Below the pieces are notes generated by a model. That model saw only the letters and a program-made list of their open reading frames with translations. It had not been told where the DNA came from and did not search any database. A program made the position numbers and the translations under genes. Shown here one piece after another: positions 25,177 to 33,123 of a stretch of DNA of 64,000 nt (the first letter of the stretch is position 1; each line of letters begins with the position of its first letter). Origin of the DNA: an uncultured Collinsella sp. (lineage in GTDB: Bacteria > Actinomycetota > Coriobacteriia > Coriobacteriales > Coriobacteriaceae). Where the stretch lies: the NCBI GenBank assembly GCA_958352845.1, contig CATWQC010000004.1:1-64000 (forward strand), read 5' to 3'.

Positions 25177-27054
25177 TTGCGCGTTGCATACCAAGACTGT
25201 TTTCATTTAATTGAGCCGTTGCTCGCCAAGGTCGAGAAGCCGAGTCGCTATATCGATCACGAGTGGGGCACGCTTTCCAAGGCCGATGCCGACTACCGTT
25301 GCTGCCTGATCTACCCGGATGTGTACGAGGTTGGTCTGCCCAACCAGGGCATCGCCATCCTCTACAACATCCTTAACCAGGCCGAGGGCATCTCCTGTGA
25401 GCGTGGCTATGTGCCGTGGCCCGATATGGGTGACGCCATGCGCGAGGCGGGTATTCCGCTGCTGTCGCTCGAGGGTGCAGCGCCGGTCGCTTCGTTTGAT
25501 ATCGTCGGCCTGCATGTGCCGCACGAGATGGCGGTGACGAACTTCCTCGAGGCGCTCGACCTCGCTGGCATTCCGCTGTTAGCGGCCGACCGCACCGAGG
25601 ACGACCCCATTATCATCGCCGGCGGCCCCTCGGTGTACAACCCCGAGCCGTACGCGGCCTTCTTCGATGCCATCCTCATCGGTGAGGGCGAGGAATCGCT
25701 GCTCGAGACCTGCCAGCTGCATCGCCGCCTGCGTGATGAAGGAGTCCCGCGCGCGCAGATTGTTGAGCAGCTTGCATCCATTGCCGGCAACTACGTGCCG
25801 TCGCTCTATGAGGTTCGTCACGACGAGCCCTGCTCGCCGCATGGCTACACCGTGCCGCGTGAAGGCAAGGATGCGCCGACCGTGGTCTACAAGCGCGTCG
25901 TTGAGGATTTCGGCGCCACGAATCCGCTGTCGCAGTCGTGCGTGCCCTATGCGCAGCTGGTTCACGACCGCCTGTCTATCGAGATCCTGCGCGGCTGCGC
26001 CCGCGGCTGTCGTTTTTGTCAGGCCGGCATGACGTATCGCCCAGTGCGCGAGCGCTCGGCCGACCAGATCGTCTCGTCGGTGATTCAGGGTCTGGAAAAG
26101 ACTGGCTATGACGAGGTGTCGCTGACCTCGCTCTCCACGACCGACCACTCCTGCATTCGCGACGTGCTCGGCAGGCTCAACCGTCGCCTGGAGGATACGG
26201 GTATTCGCGTGTCTATTCCGTCGCAGCGCCTGGATTCGTTTGGCGTGGATATGGCCGAGTCGGTCGCCGGCGAAAAGAAAGGTGGCCTGACGTTCGCGCC
26301 CGAGGCCGGCAGCCAGCGCATGCGCGACATCATTAACAAAAACGTGACCGAGGAGGACCTGGACCGTGCGGCCAAGGCGGCCTTCGAGGCCGGCTGGAAC
26401 CGCATGAAGCTCTACTTTATGATGGGCCTTCCCGGCGAGCGCGACGAGGACATCGTGGCCATCGCCAATCTGGCCGATCACGTGCTGGAGCTCGGTCGTT
26501 CCGTGGTGCCTAAGGCTCGTCGCGGCTCGATCTCGGTGTCGATCTCGGTTTCGGTCTTTATCCCCAAGGCTGCCACGCCGTTCCAGTGGTGCCCGCAGCT
26601 CGACTACGACGACGTCAAACGTCGCCAGAAGTTGCTTATCACGAGCGTTCGCAACCGTGCCGTCCGCGTGCATTACCACGATGCCGAGACTTCGCTCATC
26701 GAGGCCGCGCTGTCCCGCGCCGGTCGCGACATGACGCCCGTCATCATCGATGCTTGGCGCTCGGGCTCTCGCTTTGACGCCTGGGTAGAGCATTTCTCGC
26801 TCGATAACTGGAAGGAGGCTGCTGCCAAAAACGGCATCGACCTCAATGAGCTCGTGCACCTGCCCTACGAGTTGGACTGGCGCCTGCCGTGGGAGCACGT
26901 GAGCCCCGGCTGCACGCGCGGCTTCCTCGAGCGCGAGTACCGTCGCTCGCTCGAGGGCGTCACGACTCCCGACTGCACCCGCACGTCGTGCACCGGCTGC
27001 GGGATCTGCCCCACGCTCCACGCCAAGAATGTATTGATGGGTGATCGCGCATGA
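25177..27054 (+). CDS. B12-binding-type radical SAM protein (TIGR03960-like)
   Basis: A 625-residue protein of unknown substrate. The N-terminal half has a cobalamin-binding-like Rossmann domain (V-G-L-P-N-Q-G-I, I-I-A-G-G-P-S-V-Y-N-P-E-P). The radical-SAM cluster motif Cys274-x3-Cys278-x2-Cys281 lies in R-G-C-A-R-G-C-R-F-C. It ends with another Cys group (C-T-G-C-G-I-C) that could bind an extra cluster. Proteins of this type typically sit immediately upstream of a DUF2344 partner and the rplU-rpmA genes, exactly as here. A role in ribosome or tRNA modification is plausible (inference). TTG start; it overlaps the next gene by 4 nt (ATGA). Confidence 0.85.
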   Translation: MRVAYQDCFHLIEPLLAKVEKPSRYIDHEWGTLSKADADYRCCLIYPDVYEVGLPNQGIAILYNILNQAEGISCERGYVPWPDMGDAMREAGIPLLSLEGAAPVASFDIVGLHVPHEMAVTNFLEALDLAGIPLLAADRTEDDPIIIAGGPSVYNPEPYAAFFDAILIGEGEESLLETCQLHRRLRDEGVPRAQIVEQLASIAGNYVPSLYEVRHDEPCSPHGYTVPREGKDAPTVVYKRVVEDFGATNPLSQSCVPYAQLVHDRLSIEILRGCARGCRFCQAGMTYRPVRERSADQIVSSVIQGLEKTGYDEVSLTSLSTTDHSCIRDVLGRLNRRLEDTGIRVSIPSQRLDSFGVDMAESVAGEKKGGLTFAPEAGSQRMRDIINKNVTEEDLDRAAKAAFEAGWNRMKLYFMMGLPGERDEDIVAIANLADHVLELGRSVVPKARRGSISVSISVSVFIPKAATPFQWCPQLDYDDVKRRQKLLITSVRNRAVRVHYHDAETSLIEAALSRAGRDMTPVIIDAWRSGSRFDAWVEHFSLDNWKEAAAKNGIDLNELVHLPYELDWRLPWEHVSPGCTRGFLEREYRRSLEGVTTPDCTRTSCTGCGICPTLHAKNVLMGDRA

Positions 27055-27863
27055 GTGAGCGCCTGACCGACAACCCCTCGCTCTTTAGGCTTCGTGTTCG
27101 CTATGGCAAGCGCGATCGCCTTAAGTACCTGGGCCATCTCGAAGTAATCCATACCATTGAGCGCATCGTGCGCCGTGCGGGACTTCCCTATGCCGTCACG
27201 CAGGGCTTCTCTCCGCACATGCGCGTGGGCTTTTCTTCGGCGCTACCGGTTGGTACGTCGTCGACCTGCGAGTGGTATGACCTGTTTATGACCGAGTTCG
27301 TGGCGCTCGACGAGGCGTTTGGGTGCCTGGCTGCGGCGTCTCCGGCCGATTTGGCGCCTATCGAGGCGGCGTACATCGACGTGCGCACGCCGGCGTTGAC
27401 GGCGCAGCTCACGCGCCTGTCGTATCGCATCGACCTGCACTTGGATCCCGAGGCGCCCGTAAGCGCCGATGAGGTGCGTCGTGCGATCGACACGCTGCGC
27501 GCGGACCATGGCATCGACTACGCGCGCGGCAAAAAGAGCAAGCGCTTAGATTTGGATCACACGCTCGTGGGCTATGAGCTCACGGCGGGGGAGCGCCCGG
27601 ACCATTTGGTGCTCATGCTCGACACCCATGCCGACAACGAGGGCTCCATGCGTCCGGAAATTTTGCTTTCTGCGGCTGATGTTTTGTTGCAGGGCTTGAC
27701 CCCGGGCGTGGATGCACCTATTGTTTCCACCGGTATGCAAGACCTCGTGACCATCTGCTCCTACGATGTCGAGCGTCAGAATCAAGCATGCGAGGACGAC
27801 GAGGGCCGACTCGTCAGCCCCATACCTGTGCGAACTTGTGGATTTGCTCCACATACTCGTTGA
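27051..27863 (+). CDS. Radical SAM-associated protein (DUF2344/TIGR03936-like)
   Basis: A 270-residue protein with the family opening R-V-R-Y-G-K-R-D-R-L-K-Y-L-G-H-L-E and Q-G-F-S-P-H-M-R at about 45-55. It is a conserved partner of the upstream radical-SAM enzyme: the start codon overlaps the preceding stop (ATGA), indicating coupled translation. In some bacteria the two are fused. Function is unknown. The last bases overlap the -35 box of the rplU promoter. Confidence 0.85.
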   Translation: MSERLTDNPSLFRLRVRYGKRDRLKYLGHLEVIHTIERIVRRAGLPYAVTQGFSPHMRVGFSSALPVGTSSTCEWYDLFMTEFVALDEAFGCLAAASPADLAPIEAAYIDVRTPALTAQLTRLSYRIDLHLDPEAPVSADEVRRAIDTLRADHGIDYARGKKSKRLDLDHTLVGYELTAGERPDHLVLMLDTHADNEGSMRPEILLSAADVLLQGLTPGVDAPIVSTGMQDLVTICSYDVERQNQACEDDEGRLVSPIPVRTCGFAPHTR

Positions 27864-27888
27864 CGGGGGTATTTTCGCCTGCTACTAT
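27860..27888 (+). promoter_or_regulatory. Promoter of rplU-rpmA
   Basis: TTGACG (27860-27865, 5/6) and TACTAT (27883-27888, 4/6) with ideal 17-bp spacing; the -35 overlaps the end of the previous gene. It gives a short leader of about 35 nt before rplU. Confidence 0.7.
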
Positions 27889-27930
27889 ATTCGGCTGTTG
27901 CACTAACTGATGCATGAAGGGCAAGTAAAC

Positions 27931-28305
27931 ATGTACGCAATCGTTAACACGGGCGGCAAGCAGTACAAGGTCGCCACCGACGATGTCATCACCGTCGAGA
28001 AGATCGAGGGCAATGAGGGCGACAACGTCACCCTGCCGGTTATCTTCCTCAACGATGGTAAGAAGATCGTCACCGATCCCGACAAGCTGGCCAAGGCCAA
28101 GGTTACCGCTCAGATCGTTGAGCAGTTCAAGGGCGAGAAGCAGCTGGTCTTCAAGTTCCACAAGCGCAAGCGCTATCGTCGTCTGAAGGGTCACCGTCAG
28201 CAGCTCACCAAGCTGAAGATCGTGAAGGTTCAGGCTACCTCCCGCGCCAAGAAGGCTGTCAAGGCAGAGGCTGAGGCTGTTGCCGAGGCTCCCGTCGCCG
28301 AGTAG
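27931..28305 (+). CDS. rplU: 50S ribosomal protein L21
   Basis: A 124-residue L21. It opens with M-Y-A-I-V-N-T-G-G-K-Q-Y-K-V and has the C-terminal signature K-F-H-K-R-K-R-Y-R-R-L-K-G-H-R-Q. An Ala/Glu-rich tail of about 20 residues extends beyond the usual ~103. ATG 27931 is chosen because it begins the conserved domain; an in-frame ATG at 27910 would add seven residues. It binds 23S rRNA together with L20. Confidence 0.96.
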   Translation: MYAIVNTGGKQYKVATDDVITVEKIEGNEGDNVTLPVIFLNDGKKIVTDPDKLAKAKVTAQIVEQFKGEKQLVFKFHKRKRYRRLKGHRQQLTKLKIVKVQATSRAKKAVKAEAEAVAEAPVAE

Positions 28306-28338
28306 ATTACACTCGTAACGAAAGAGTAGGTATACACA

Positions 28339-28596
28339 ATGGCACACAAAAAAGGACTCGGTTCCTCCCGTAATGGCCGTGACTCCCGCGGTCAGCGCCT
28401 TGGCACGAAGCGCTATGCCGGCCAGACGGTAACCACGGGCACGATTCTCGTCCGTCAGCACGGCACGCACATCCACCCGGGTGAGAACGTTGGCCGTGGT
28501 AAGGACGACACGCTGTTCGCGCTGGTCGACGGTACCGTTGAGTTCCACAAGGGTATCAAGCACAGGGTCAGCGTACGCCCGCTCGCGAACGCGTAA
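28339..28596 (+). CDS. rpmA: 50S ribosomal protein L27
   Basis: An 85-residue L27 opening M-A-H-K-K-G-L-G-S-S-R-N-G-R-D-S, so it lacks the cleaved N-terminal extension found in many Firmicutes. The N-terminus reaches the peptidyl-transferase centre. The G-T-I-L-V-R-Q-R/H-G-T-x-x-H-P-G motif is intact. It is co-transcribed with rplU. Confidence 0.97.
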   Translation: MAHKKGLGSSRNGRDSRGQRLGTKRYAGQTVTTGTILVRQHGTHIHPGENVGRGKDDTLFALVDGTVEFHKGIKHRVSVRPLANA

Positions 28597-28621
28597 TTCA
28601 CCCTTCATAGAGCACATATGT

Positions 28622-28665
28622 GGGAGGCACTTGAGTTTTAGGATTCAAGGGTCTCCCTCTTTTTT
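28622..28665 (+). terminator. Terminator after rpmA
   Basis: GGGAG..CTTGA (28622-28634) pairs with TCAAG..CTCCC (28645-28657) around a 3x3 internal loop, followed by TCTTTTTT. The obg ribosome site begins immediately after it, so some read-through into obg is likely. Confidence 0.75.
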
Positions 28666-28681
28666 GTAGGAGGCGATTCTG

Positions 28682-30148
28682 TTGTCACAGTTCACCGATA
28701 TCAGCCGCATTAACGTGTGCGGCGGCGACGGCGGAGCCGGATGCATGTCGTTTAGGCGCGAGGCATTTGTCCCCAAGGGCGGCCCCGATGGCGGCGACGG
28801 CGGTCGTGGCGGCAATGTCGTCATCCAGGCCGATGCTCAGCTGTCTTCGCTGATCGATTACCGCTTTAAGCATCACTTCCGCGCCGAGCGCGGCACGCAC
28901 GGGCAGGGTTCCCGTCGTAACGGTAAGAGCGGCGAGGACCTGATTCTCAAGGTCCCTATGGGTACCGTGGTGCGCGAGCTCGATCCCGAGACGCAGACCC
29001 CGATGTTCGAGATTGCCGACCTGGTGCACGACGGCGAGCGCGTCGTCGTGGCGCCCGGCGGTGCCGGCGGCCTGGGCAACACGCACTTTGTGACGTCGGT
29101 GCGCCGCGCGCCCGCGTTCGCTCAGCTGGGCGAACCGGCCGAGGAGCACTGGATTGAGCTCGAGATGAAGCTTATGGCCGATGCCGCGCTCGTGGGCTTT
29201 CCCTCCGTGGGTAAGTCATCGCTCATCGCGCGCATGAGTGCCGCCCGTCCCAAGATTGCTGACTACCCGTTTACCACGCTCGTGCCGAACCTCGGCATGG
29301 TGCGTGCCGGTGAATATTCTTACGTCGTTGCCGACGTCCCCGGTCTTATCGAAGGCGCGAGCGAGGGTAAGGGCCTGGGTCACCAGTTCCTGCGCCACAT
29401 TGAGCGTACGGCCCTGATCATGCACGTCGTCGACATGACGGGTGGTTTTGAGGATCGCGATCCGGTCGAGGATTACCACATCATCAACCGCGAGCTCGAG
29501 CAGTATGGCGCCGAGCTTTCGGAGCGTCCGCAGATCGTCGTTGCCAACAAGTGCGATGCGCCGGGCACGGCCGACAAGATTGCCGACCTCAAGCGCGCAG
29601 CGCTCGACGATGGACATATGTTCTTTGCCGTGTCTGCCGTGACGGTCGCCGGCCTCAACACGCTGATGCTTGCCGTGGGCGAGCAGGTGGCTAAGCTGCG
29701 CGCCGAGTTGGCTGTCTCGGATGAGCCGGTCGTTCTGCGCGACGATGAGTGGGAGCGCCGTCGCCTGCAGCGTGAGAAGCGTTTCCGCATTGTTCAGGAA
29801 GAGCCCGGTGCCTTCCGCGTGGTCGGTCGTGCCATCGAGCGCATGGTCATCCAGACCGACTGGGAAAACGAGGAAGCCGTCATTTACCTGCAGCATAAGT
29901 TTGCGCGTATGGGTGTTGACGACGCGCTCGAGAAGGCCGGTTGCCGTGCGGGCGACGAGGTCCGCATTTGCCAGCGCGCCTTTGACTTTGAGGGCGCCGA
30001 GGACTTCTCGGAGTACGAGGAGCTCGAGGATGCTGGCGAGGACGTTGCCGTTGAAGCCATTGACGTGGCCGATGCTGCGGATGAGGGAGTCGAGGTTGTC
30101 GATGCGGCGGATGCCGCGGGCGATGCCGAGACCTCGGAGGGCGAGTAA
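28682..30148 (+). CDS. obg: Obg/CgtA GTPase
   Basis: A 488-residue ribosome-assembly GTPase. The glycine-rich Obg fold covers residues 1-158 (G-G-D-G-G-A-G, G-G-P-D-G-G-D-G-G-R-G-G). The G domain has G-F-P-S-V-G-K-S-S near 174, D-V-P-G-L-I-E-G-A, and N-K-C-D. The OCT domain (about 365-435) follows, then a ~50-residue Asp/Glu/Ala-rich acidic tail. TTG start with AGGAGG. It acts in 50S maturation and stringent-type control. nadD follows 3 nt later. Confidence 0.96.
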   Translation: MSQFTDISRINVCGGDGGAGCMSFRREAFVPKGGPDGGDGGRGGNVVIQADAQLSSLIDYRFKHHFRAERGTHGQGSRRNGKSGEDLILKVPMGTVVRELDPETQTPMFEIADLVHDGERVVVAPGGAGGLGNTHFVTSVRRAPAFAQLGEPAEEHWIELEMKLMADAALVGFPSVGKSSLIARMSAARPKIADYPFTTLVPNLGMVRAGEYSYVVADVPGLIEGASEGKGLGHQFLRHIERTALIMHVVDMTGGFEDRDPVEDYHIINRELEQYGAELSERPQIVVANKCDAPGTADKIADLKRAALDDGHMFFAVSAVTVAGLNTLMLAVGEQVAKLRAELAVSDEPVVLRDDEWERRRLQREKRFRIVQEEPGAFRVVGRAIERMVIQTDWENEEAVIYLQHKFARMGVDDALEKAGCRAGDEVRICQRAFDFEGAEDFSEYEELEDAGEDVAVEAIDVADAADEGVEVVDAADAAGDAETSEGE

Positions 30149-30151
30149 GCC

Positions 30152-30829
30152 ATGTCGCTGCGCGGTGGAATCGGTCTGCCCGAGCTTCCTCTAGAGGACG
30201 GGCAGGAGTTTAGGCTCGGCATTATGGGTGGCACCTTTGATCCCATCCATTACGGGCACCTGGTGACCGCCGAGCAGGCGCGCGAGTCGCTCGACTTGGA
30301 CGCTGTGCTCTTTATGCCGGCGGGCTCTCCTGCCTTTAAGCTTGACAAGCCGGTGACGCCTGCCGAGGACCGTTATGCCATGACGGTCCTCGCCACCGCC
30401 GCGAACCCGGCCTTTTTGGCGAGCCGGTTCGAGATCGACCGTCCGGGTGTAACCTATACGGCCGATACGCTTCATGCCCTTCGCGACTTTTACCCGTCGC
30501 AGGTAAAGCTCTACTTTATTACGGGCGCCGACGCGATTATCGATATTGTGACTTGGCATGATGCCGAACGAATCGCTGAGCTTGCTACCTTTATTGCGGC
30601 GACGCGACCGGGCTTTGATATCGATACGGCGCGTGCCCGAATCAAAGAGTCGGGGCTGCCGTTCGACGTGCGCTATATTCAGATTCCGGCGCTGGCGATC
30701 AGCTCGACGAACATTCGCAAGCGTGTTGCCCGCGGTATGAGCGTGCGCTATCTTACGAGCGAGTCCGTGCTCGGCTACATTCGCAAACGCAGGCTATATG
30801 CCGATTTGGGCCAAGAAGATTTTGAGTGA
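30152..30829 (+). CDS. nadD: Nicotinate-nucleotide adenylyltransferase
   Basis: A 225-residue nucleotidyltransferase making deamido-NAD from NaMN and ATP. It has G-G-T-F-D-P-I-H-Y-G-H (HxGH motif) at about 25-35 and I-S-S-T-N-I-R-K-R near 190. About 20 residues precede the usual start. It lies between obg and yqeK, the common order obg-nadD-yqeK-rsfS. Confidence 0.95.
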   Translation: MSLRGGIGLPELPLEDGQEFRLGIMGGTFDPIHYGHLVTAEQARESLDLDAVLFMPAGSPAFKLDKPVTPAEDRYAMTVLATAANPAFLASRFEIDRPGVTYTADTLHALRDFYPSQVKLYFITGADAIIDIVTWHDAERIAELATFIAATRPGFDIDTARARIKESGLPFDVRYIQIPALAISSTNIRKRVARGMSVRYLTSESVLGYIRKRRLYADLGQEDFE

Positions 30830-30841
30830 TGGGGGTCTACG

Positions 30842-31450
30842 TTGTCGGTAGAGGATCAGTTTGAGGGCGATGAGCGCGCGCTGCTCAAGCGCATTCAAGA
30901 GCTGCTCGATGTTCGCATGAAGGATAAGCGCAAGCGCTATGTGCATTCGCTGGGTGTTGCCGAGACCGCACTTCATCTGGCCGAGGTCTACGGCGTTGAC
31001 CGCTTTGATGCCGCTGCCGCCGGCCTGATCCATGACTGGGACAAAGTGCTCTCCGACGACGAGCTGGTCACGCGCGCTCTGCATTACGGCATTAAGATTG
31101 CCGGCTCTCCTTCCGCCGCGACGCCGCTTTTGCATGGCCCTGTTGCCGCCTATGAGCTTCCGCAGCTTTTCCCCGAGTTGTCGCCGGCCGTTTTCCAGGC
31201 TGTCGACCGTCACACCGTGGGTGACTGCGACATGACGCCGCTCGATATGGTGGTCTTTGTGGCCGATGCCATCGAACCCAACCGCCACGGCGATTATGCC
31301 CATGCGCTGCGCAAGATGGTGGGGAAGTCCTCGCTCGACGAGTTGTTCTTCTCCTGTTTTGCGCAGGGTCTGGTCTATGTGATCCAGTCCGGGCGCTATC
31401 TTTATCCCACGGCTATTTCGATTTACAACCATTACGCCCAGCTGCGCTAG
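30842..31450 (+). CDS. yqeK: HD-domain hydrolase YqeK
   Basis: A 202-residue HD-superfamily protein. The opening K-R-Y-x-H-S-L-G-V-A with the first His, then H-D-W-D-K (HD motif) near residue 63-67, and V-D-R-H-T-V-G carry the metal ligands. YqeK enzymes cleave diadenosine tetraphosphate symmetrically to two ADP (family knowledge). TTG start. It sits between nadD and rsfS in the conserved operon. Confidence 0.9.
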   Translation: MSVEDQFEGDERALLKRIQELLDVRMKDKRKRYVHSLGVAETALHLAEVYGVDRFDAAAAGLIHDWDKVLSDDELVTRALHYGIKIAGSPSAATPLLHGPVAAYELPQLFPELSPAVFQAVDRHTVGDCDMTPLDMVVFVADAIEPNRHGDYAHALRKMVGKSSLDELFFSCFAQGLVYVIQSGRYLYPTAISIYNHYAQLR

Positions 31451-31477
31451 CTCGGGCTGTCTAGAAAGAGGTATTCC

Positions 31478-31933
31478 ATGGCCGACGAGACCATGACCGA
31501 CGAGCAGATTCTTGAAGGTGTGGAGCACAAGAGCTTCGTCGCCACGTCCGACCGCACTGCCGCCTCGCTGTCTGCGAGCGGTGTCGCCGCCGAGGATGTC
31601 GCCCGCGCCGCCGCGCAGGCCGCCTACGACAAGAAGGGCGAGGACGTTCAGGTGCTCGACCTGACCGAGCTTTCCGACGTATGCGACTACTTTGTGCTTG
31701 CCACCGGTACCAACAACCGCCAGGTCGATTCTATCGTCGACGAGATCGAGGAGAAGGTCGCCGAGGCTTGCGGCGAGCACCCGTTCTCCATCGAGGGTCG
31801 CGAGCAGAAGACCTGGATGCTCATGGACTACGGTTCGGTTGTCGTCCACGTCTTCACTCCCGAAGCCCGCGACTTCTACCGCCTCGAGAAACTCTGGGGA
31901 GACGCCCCCCAGCTCCCCCTCAATCTCCTCTAG
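31478..31933 (+). CDS. rsfS: Ribosomal silencing factor RsfS
   Basis: A 151-residue protein; the conserved RsfS domain occupies residues ~40-150 (V-Q-V-L-D-L, D-Y-F-V-L-A-T-G-x-x-x-R-Q-V, D-Y-G-S-V-V-V-H-V-F). It binds L14 and blocks 30S joining in starving cells. The ~35-residue N-terminal extension is not part of the domain. The stop codon TAG touches the first copy of the GTAGCT palindromic repeat, whose next bases give a second TAG. Confidence 0.94.
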   Translation: MADETMTDEQILEGVEHKSFVATSDRTAASLSASGVAAEDVARAAAQAAYDKKGEDVQVLDLTELSDVCDYFVLATGTNNRQVDSIVDEIEEKVAEACGEHPFSIEGREQKTWMLMDYGSVVVHVFTPEARDFYRLEKLWGDAPQLPLNLL

Positions 31934-31961
31934 TAGCTCATTTGAGACGGGGTTTAGCTAC
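31933..31961 (+). repeat. Palindromic repeat copy R1 (degenerate)
   Basis: GTAGCTCA, core TTTGAGACGGGG, then AGCTAC (29 bp). It is a diverged copy of the family described at 32025-32057 and begins on the last base of the rsfS stop codon. Confidence 0.75.
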
Positions 31962-31974
31962 CCTCACGCATATC

Positions 31975-32017
31975 GCCGGGCAGTTGCGGTTTTCCGCAGC
32001 TACCCGGCTTTCTTTTT
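31975..32017 (+). terminator. Terminator of the obg-nadD-yqeK-rsfS operon
   Basis: A 15-bp stem, GCCGGGCAGTTGCGG against CCGCAGCTACCCGGC (one mismatch, one G-T), with a TTTT loop, followed by TTTCTTTTT. Confidence 0.9.
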
Positions 32018-32024
32018 GCCCAAA

Positions 32025-32057
32025 GTAGCTAATTTGGGACGGGGCTTTTTTAGCTAC
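32025..32057 (+). repeat. Palindromic repeat copy R2
   Basis: A 33-bp element: 8-bp terminal inverted repeats GTAGCTAA and TTAGCTAC flank TTTGGGACGGGGC plus a T-run. It is identical over all 33 bp to the copy at 41047-41079 and lies about 100 bp upstream of the RAYT start codon. Confidence 0.88.
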
Positions 32058-32158
32058 TACCTACCGTTCGCCGATAGAAGCGAGTTGCGGTTCATTGCGT
32101 GATATTTAGCTTTCCGACTCGGGTAACGTATTTGTTATCTGTAGAGGAGGAGATGCGT

Positions 32159-32908
32159 ATGACTCGGACCGCGCGGGAAATCTCTGTTTACGGCTATTAC
32201 CATGTCGTCCAAAAGGGCTGTGGTGGTCAGCTGATATTTGAGGATGCCGATGATCGGATATATTTGATTCGGTTGCTTGCCTCGAAATGCCGAAAATACG
32301 ACGTCAATATCATTGCTTGGTGCCTTATGGACAACCATATTCACTTGTTGCTAGATGATGAACATGTTCACCTGAGCGATTGCATGCACTCTGTTACGAC
32401 TGCATATGCGATGTATTTCAACGCGAAAACCGGACGGAAGGGACCAGTTTTTCAGGATCGATTTAAGAGCGTGCCGATTCTTAACGATGATCAGCTGCTC
32501 AACTGTGTGAGATATATTCACGATAATCCTGCGAAAGCCAGGATTGGGACTGCTTCACTATATCGTTGGAGCAGTTTTAGCGAATATATGGGATACCCGG
32601 GTATTTGTATGACTGAATGTGTGCTAGGTTTGCTCGGAGATTCTCAGAGATTTTTTGCTTTCAGTACCTCGGGAGAACCGAATCGATATTGCTTCCGTGA
32701 CGGCGCTCATGTGAGCGACATAGATGCACTGGAGTTTGCACAGGCTCTCCTTAAACCGTATGAGCCTCACCACCTTAAAGCTTTGCCTAAAGCCGTGCGC
32801 GACAACTACATCCGTACGCTCAAAAACGAGGGCTTTTCGATAAAGCAGATCGTGCGCCTCACGGGCATCGGTCACTGCACGATTCAGAAGGTCAAGCTCG
32901 ATCAGTAG
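32159..32908 (+). CDS. REP-associated tyrosine transposase (RAYT, Y1_Tnp/HUH family)
   Basis: A 249-residue single-strand DNA transposase relative. The Y1_Tnp core has H-Y/V-V near the start, the HUH metal site in D-N-H-I-H-L-L-L (His60, His62), the G-P-V-F-Q-D-R-F-K motif, and the candidate nucleophile Tyr119 in R-Y-I-H-D-N-P. A C-terminal helix-turn-helix-like segment (about 227-245) follows. ATG 32159 is chosen for GAGGAGG 8 nt upstream; ATG 32153 is an alternative. The gene is visibly more A+T rich than its neighbours, suggesting transfer. It is flanked by palindromic repeats on both sides (R1, R2 before; R3, R4, R5 after), and its stop codon is inside R3. Confidence 0.88.
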   Translation: MTRTAREISVYGYYHVVQKGCGGQLIFEDADDRIYLIRLLASKCRKYDVNIIAWCLMDNHIHLLLDDEHVHLSDCMHSVTTAYAMYFNAKTGRKGPVFQDRFKSVPILNDDQLLNCVRYIHDNPAKARIGTASLYRWSSFSEYMGYPGICMTECVLGLLGDSQRFFAFSTSGEPNRYCFRDGAHVSDIDALEFAQALLKPYEPHHLKALPKAVRDNYIRTLKNEGFSIKQIVRLTGIGHCTIQKVKLDQ

Positions 32909-32929
32909 CTATTTGGGACAGAGTTTTGT
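32905..32929 (+). repeat. Palindromic repeat copy R3 (partial)
   Basis: GTAGCTATTTGGGACAGAG followed by a T-rich end. Only the 5' half and core are recognisable. It contains the RAYT stop codon (TAG at 32906-32908). Confidence 0.65.
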
Positions 32930-32954
32930 TGCGGCGGGCAAACCGGACATCCGG

Positions 32955-33077
32955 GGTAGTCAATTTGGGACGGGGCTATTTTAGCTACCCTTTGGCTGAC
33001 GGTGAATGAATTAGGCCGAATGAATCTCAACCGATATATAGGGGTAGCTAAAATAGCCCCGTCCCAAATTGACTACC
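32955..33077. repeat. Inverted pair of palindromic repeats (R4 and R5)
   Basis: R4 (32955-32990) and R5 (33042-33077) are exact reverse complements over 36 bp, separated by 51 bp. Each has GTAGTCAA at one end, core TTTGGGACGGGGC, and TTAGCTAC at the other. The pair lies between RAYT and dinB and could fold into a long hairpin on either strand. Confidence 0.88.
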
Positions 33078-33123
33078 AATGCCGTGTCGGACGGAAGGCA
33101 GCAACCCCCCCGTCCAAAAAAGA

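Noticed and set aside
32099..32158. A longer N-terminus for RAYT from GTG 32099.
   Set aside because: The added residues have no family match, and a strong GAGGAGG sits just before ATG 32159.
31933..33077. CRISPR array, because of repeated ~33-bp units.
   Set aside because: Units occur in both orientations with irregular spacing, interrupted by a transposase gene, and no cas genes are present.
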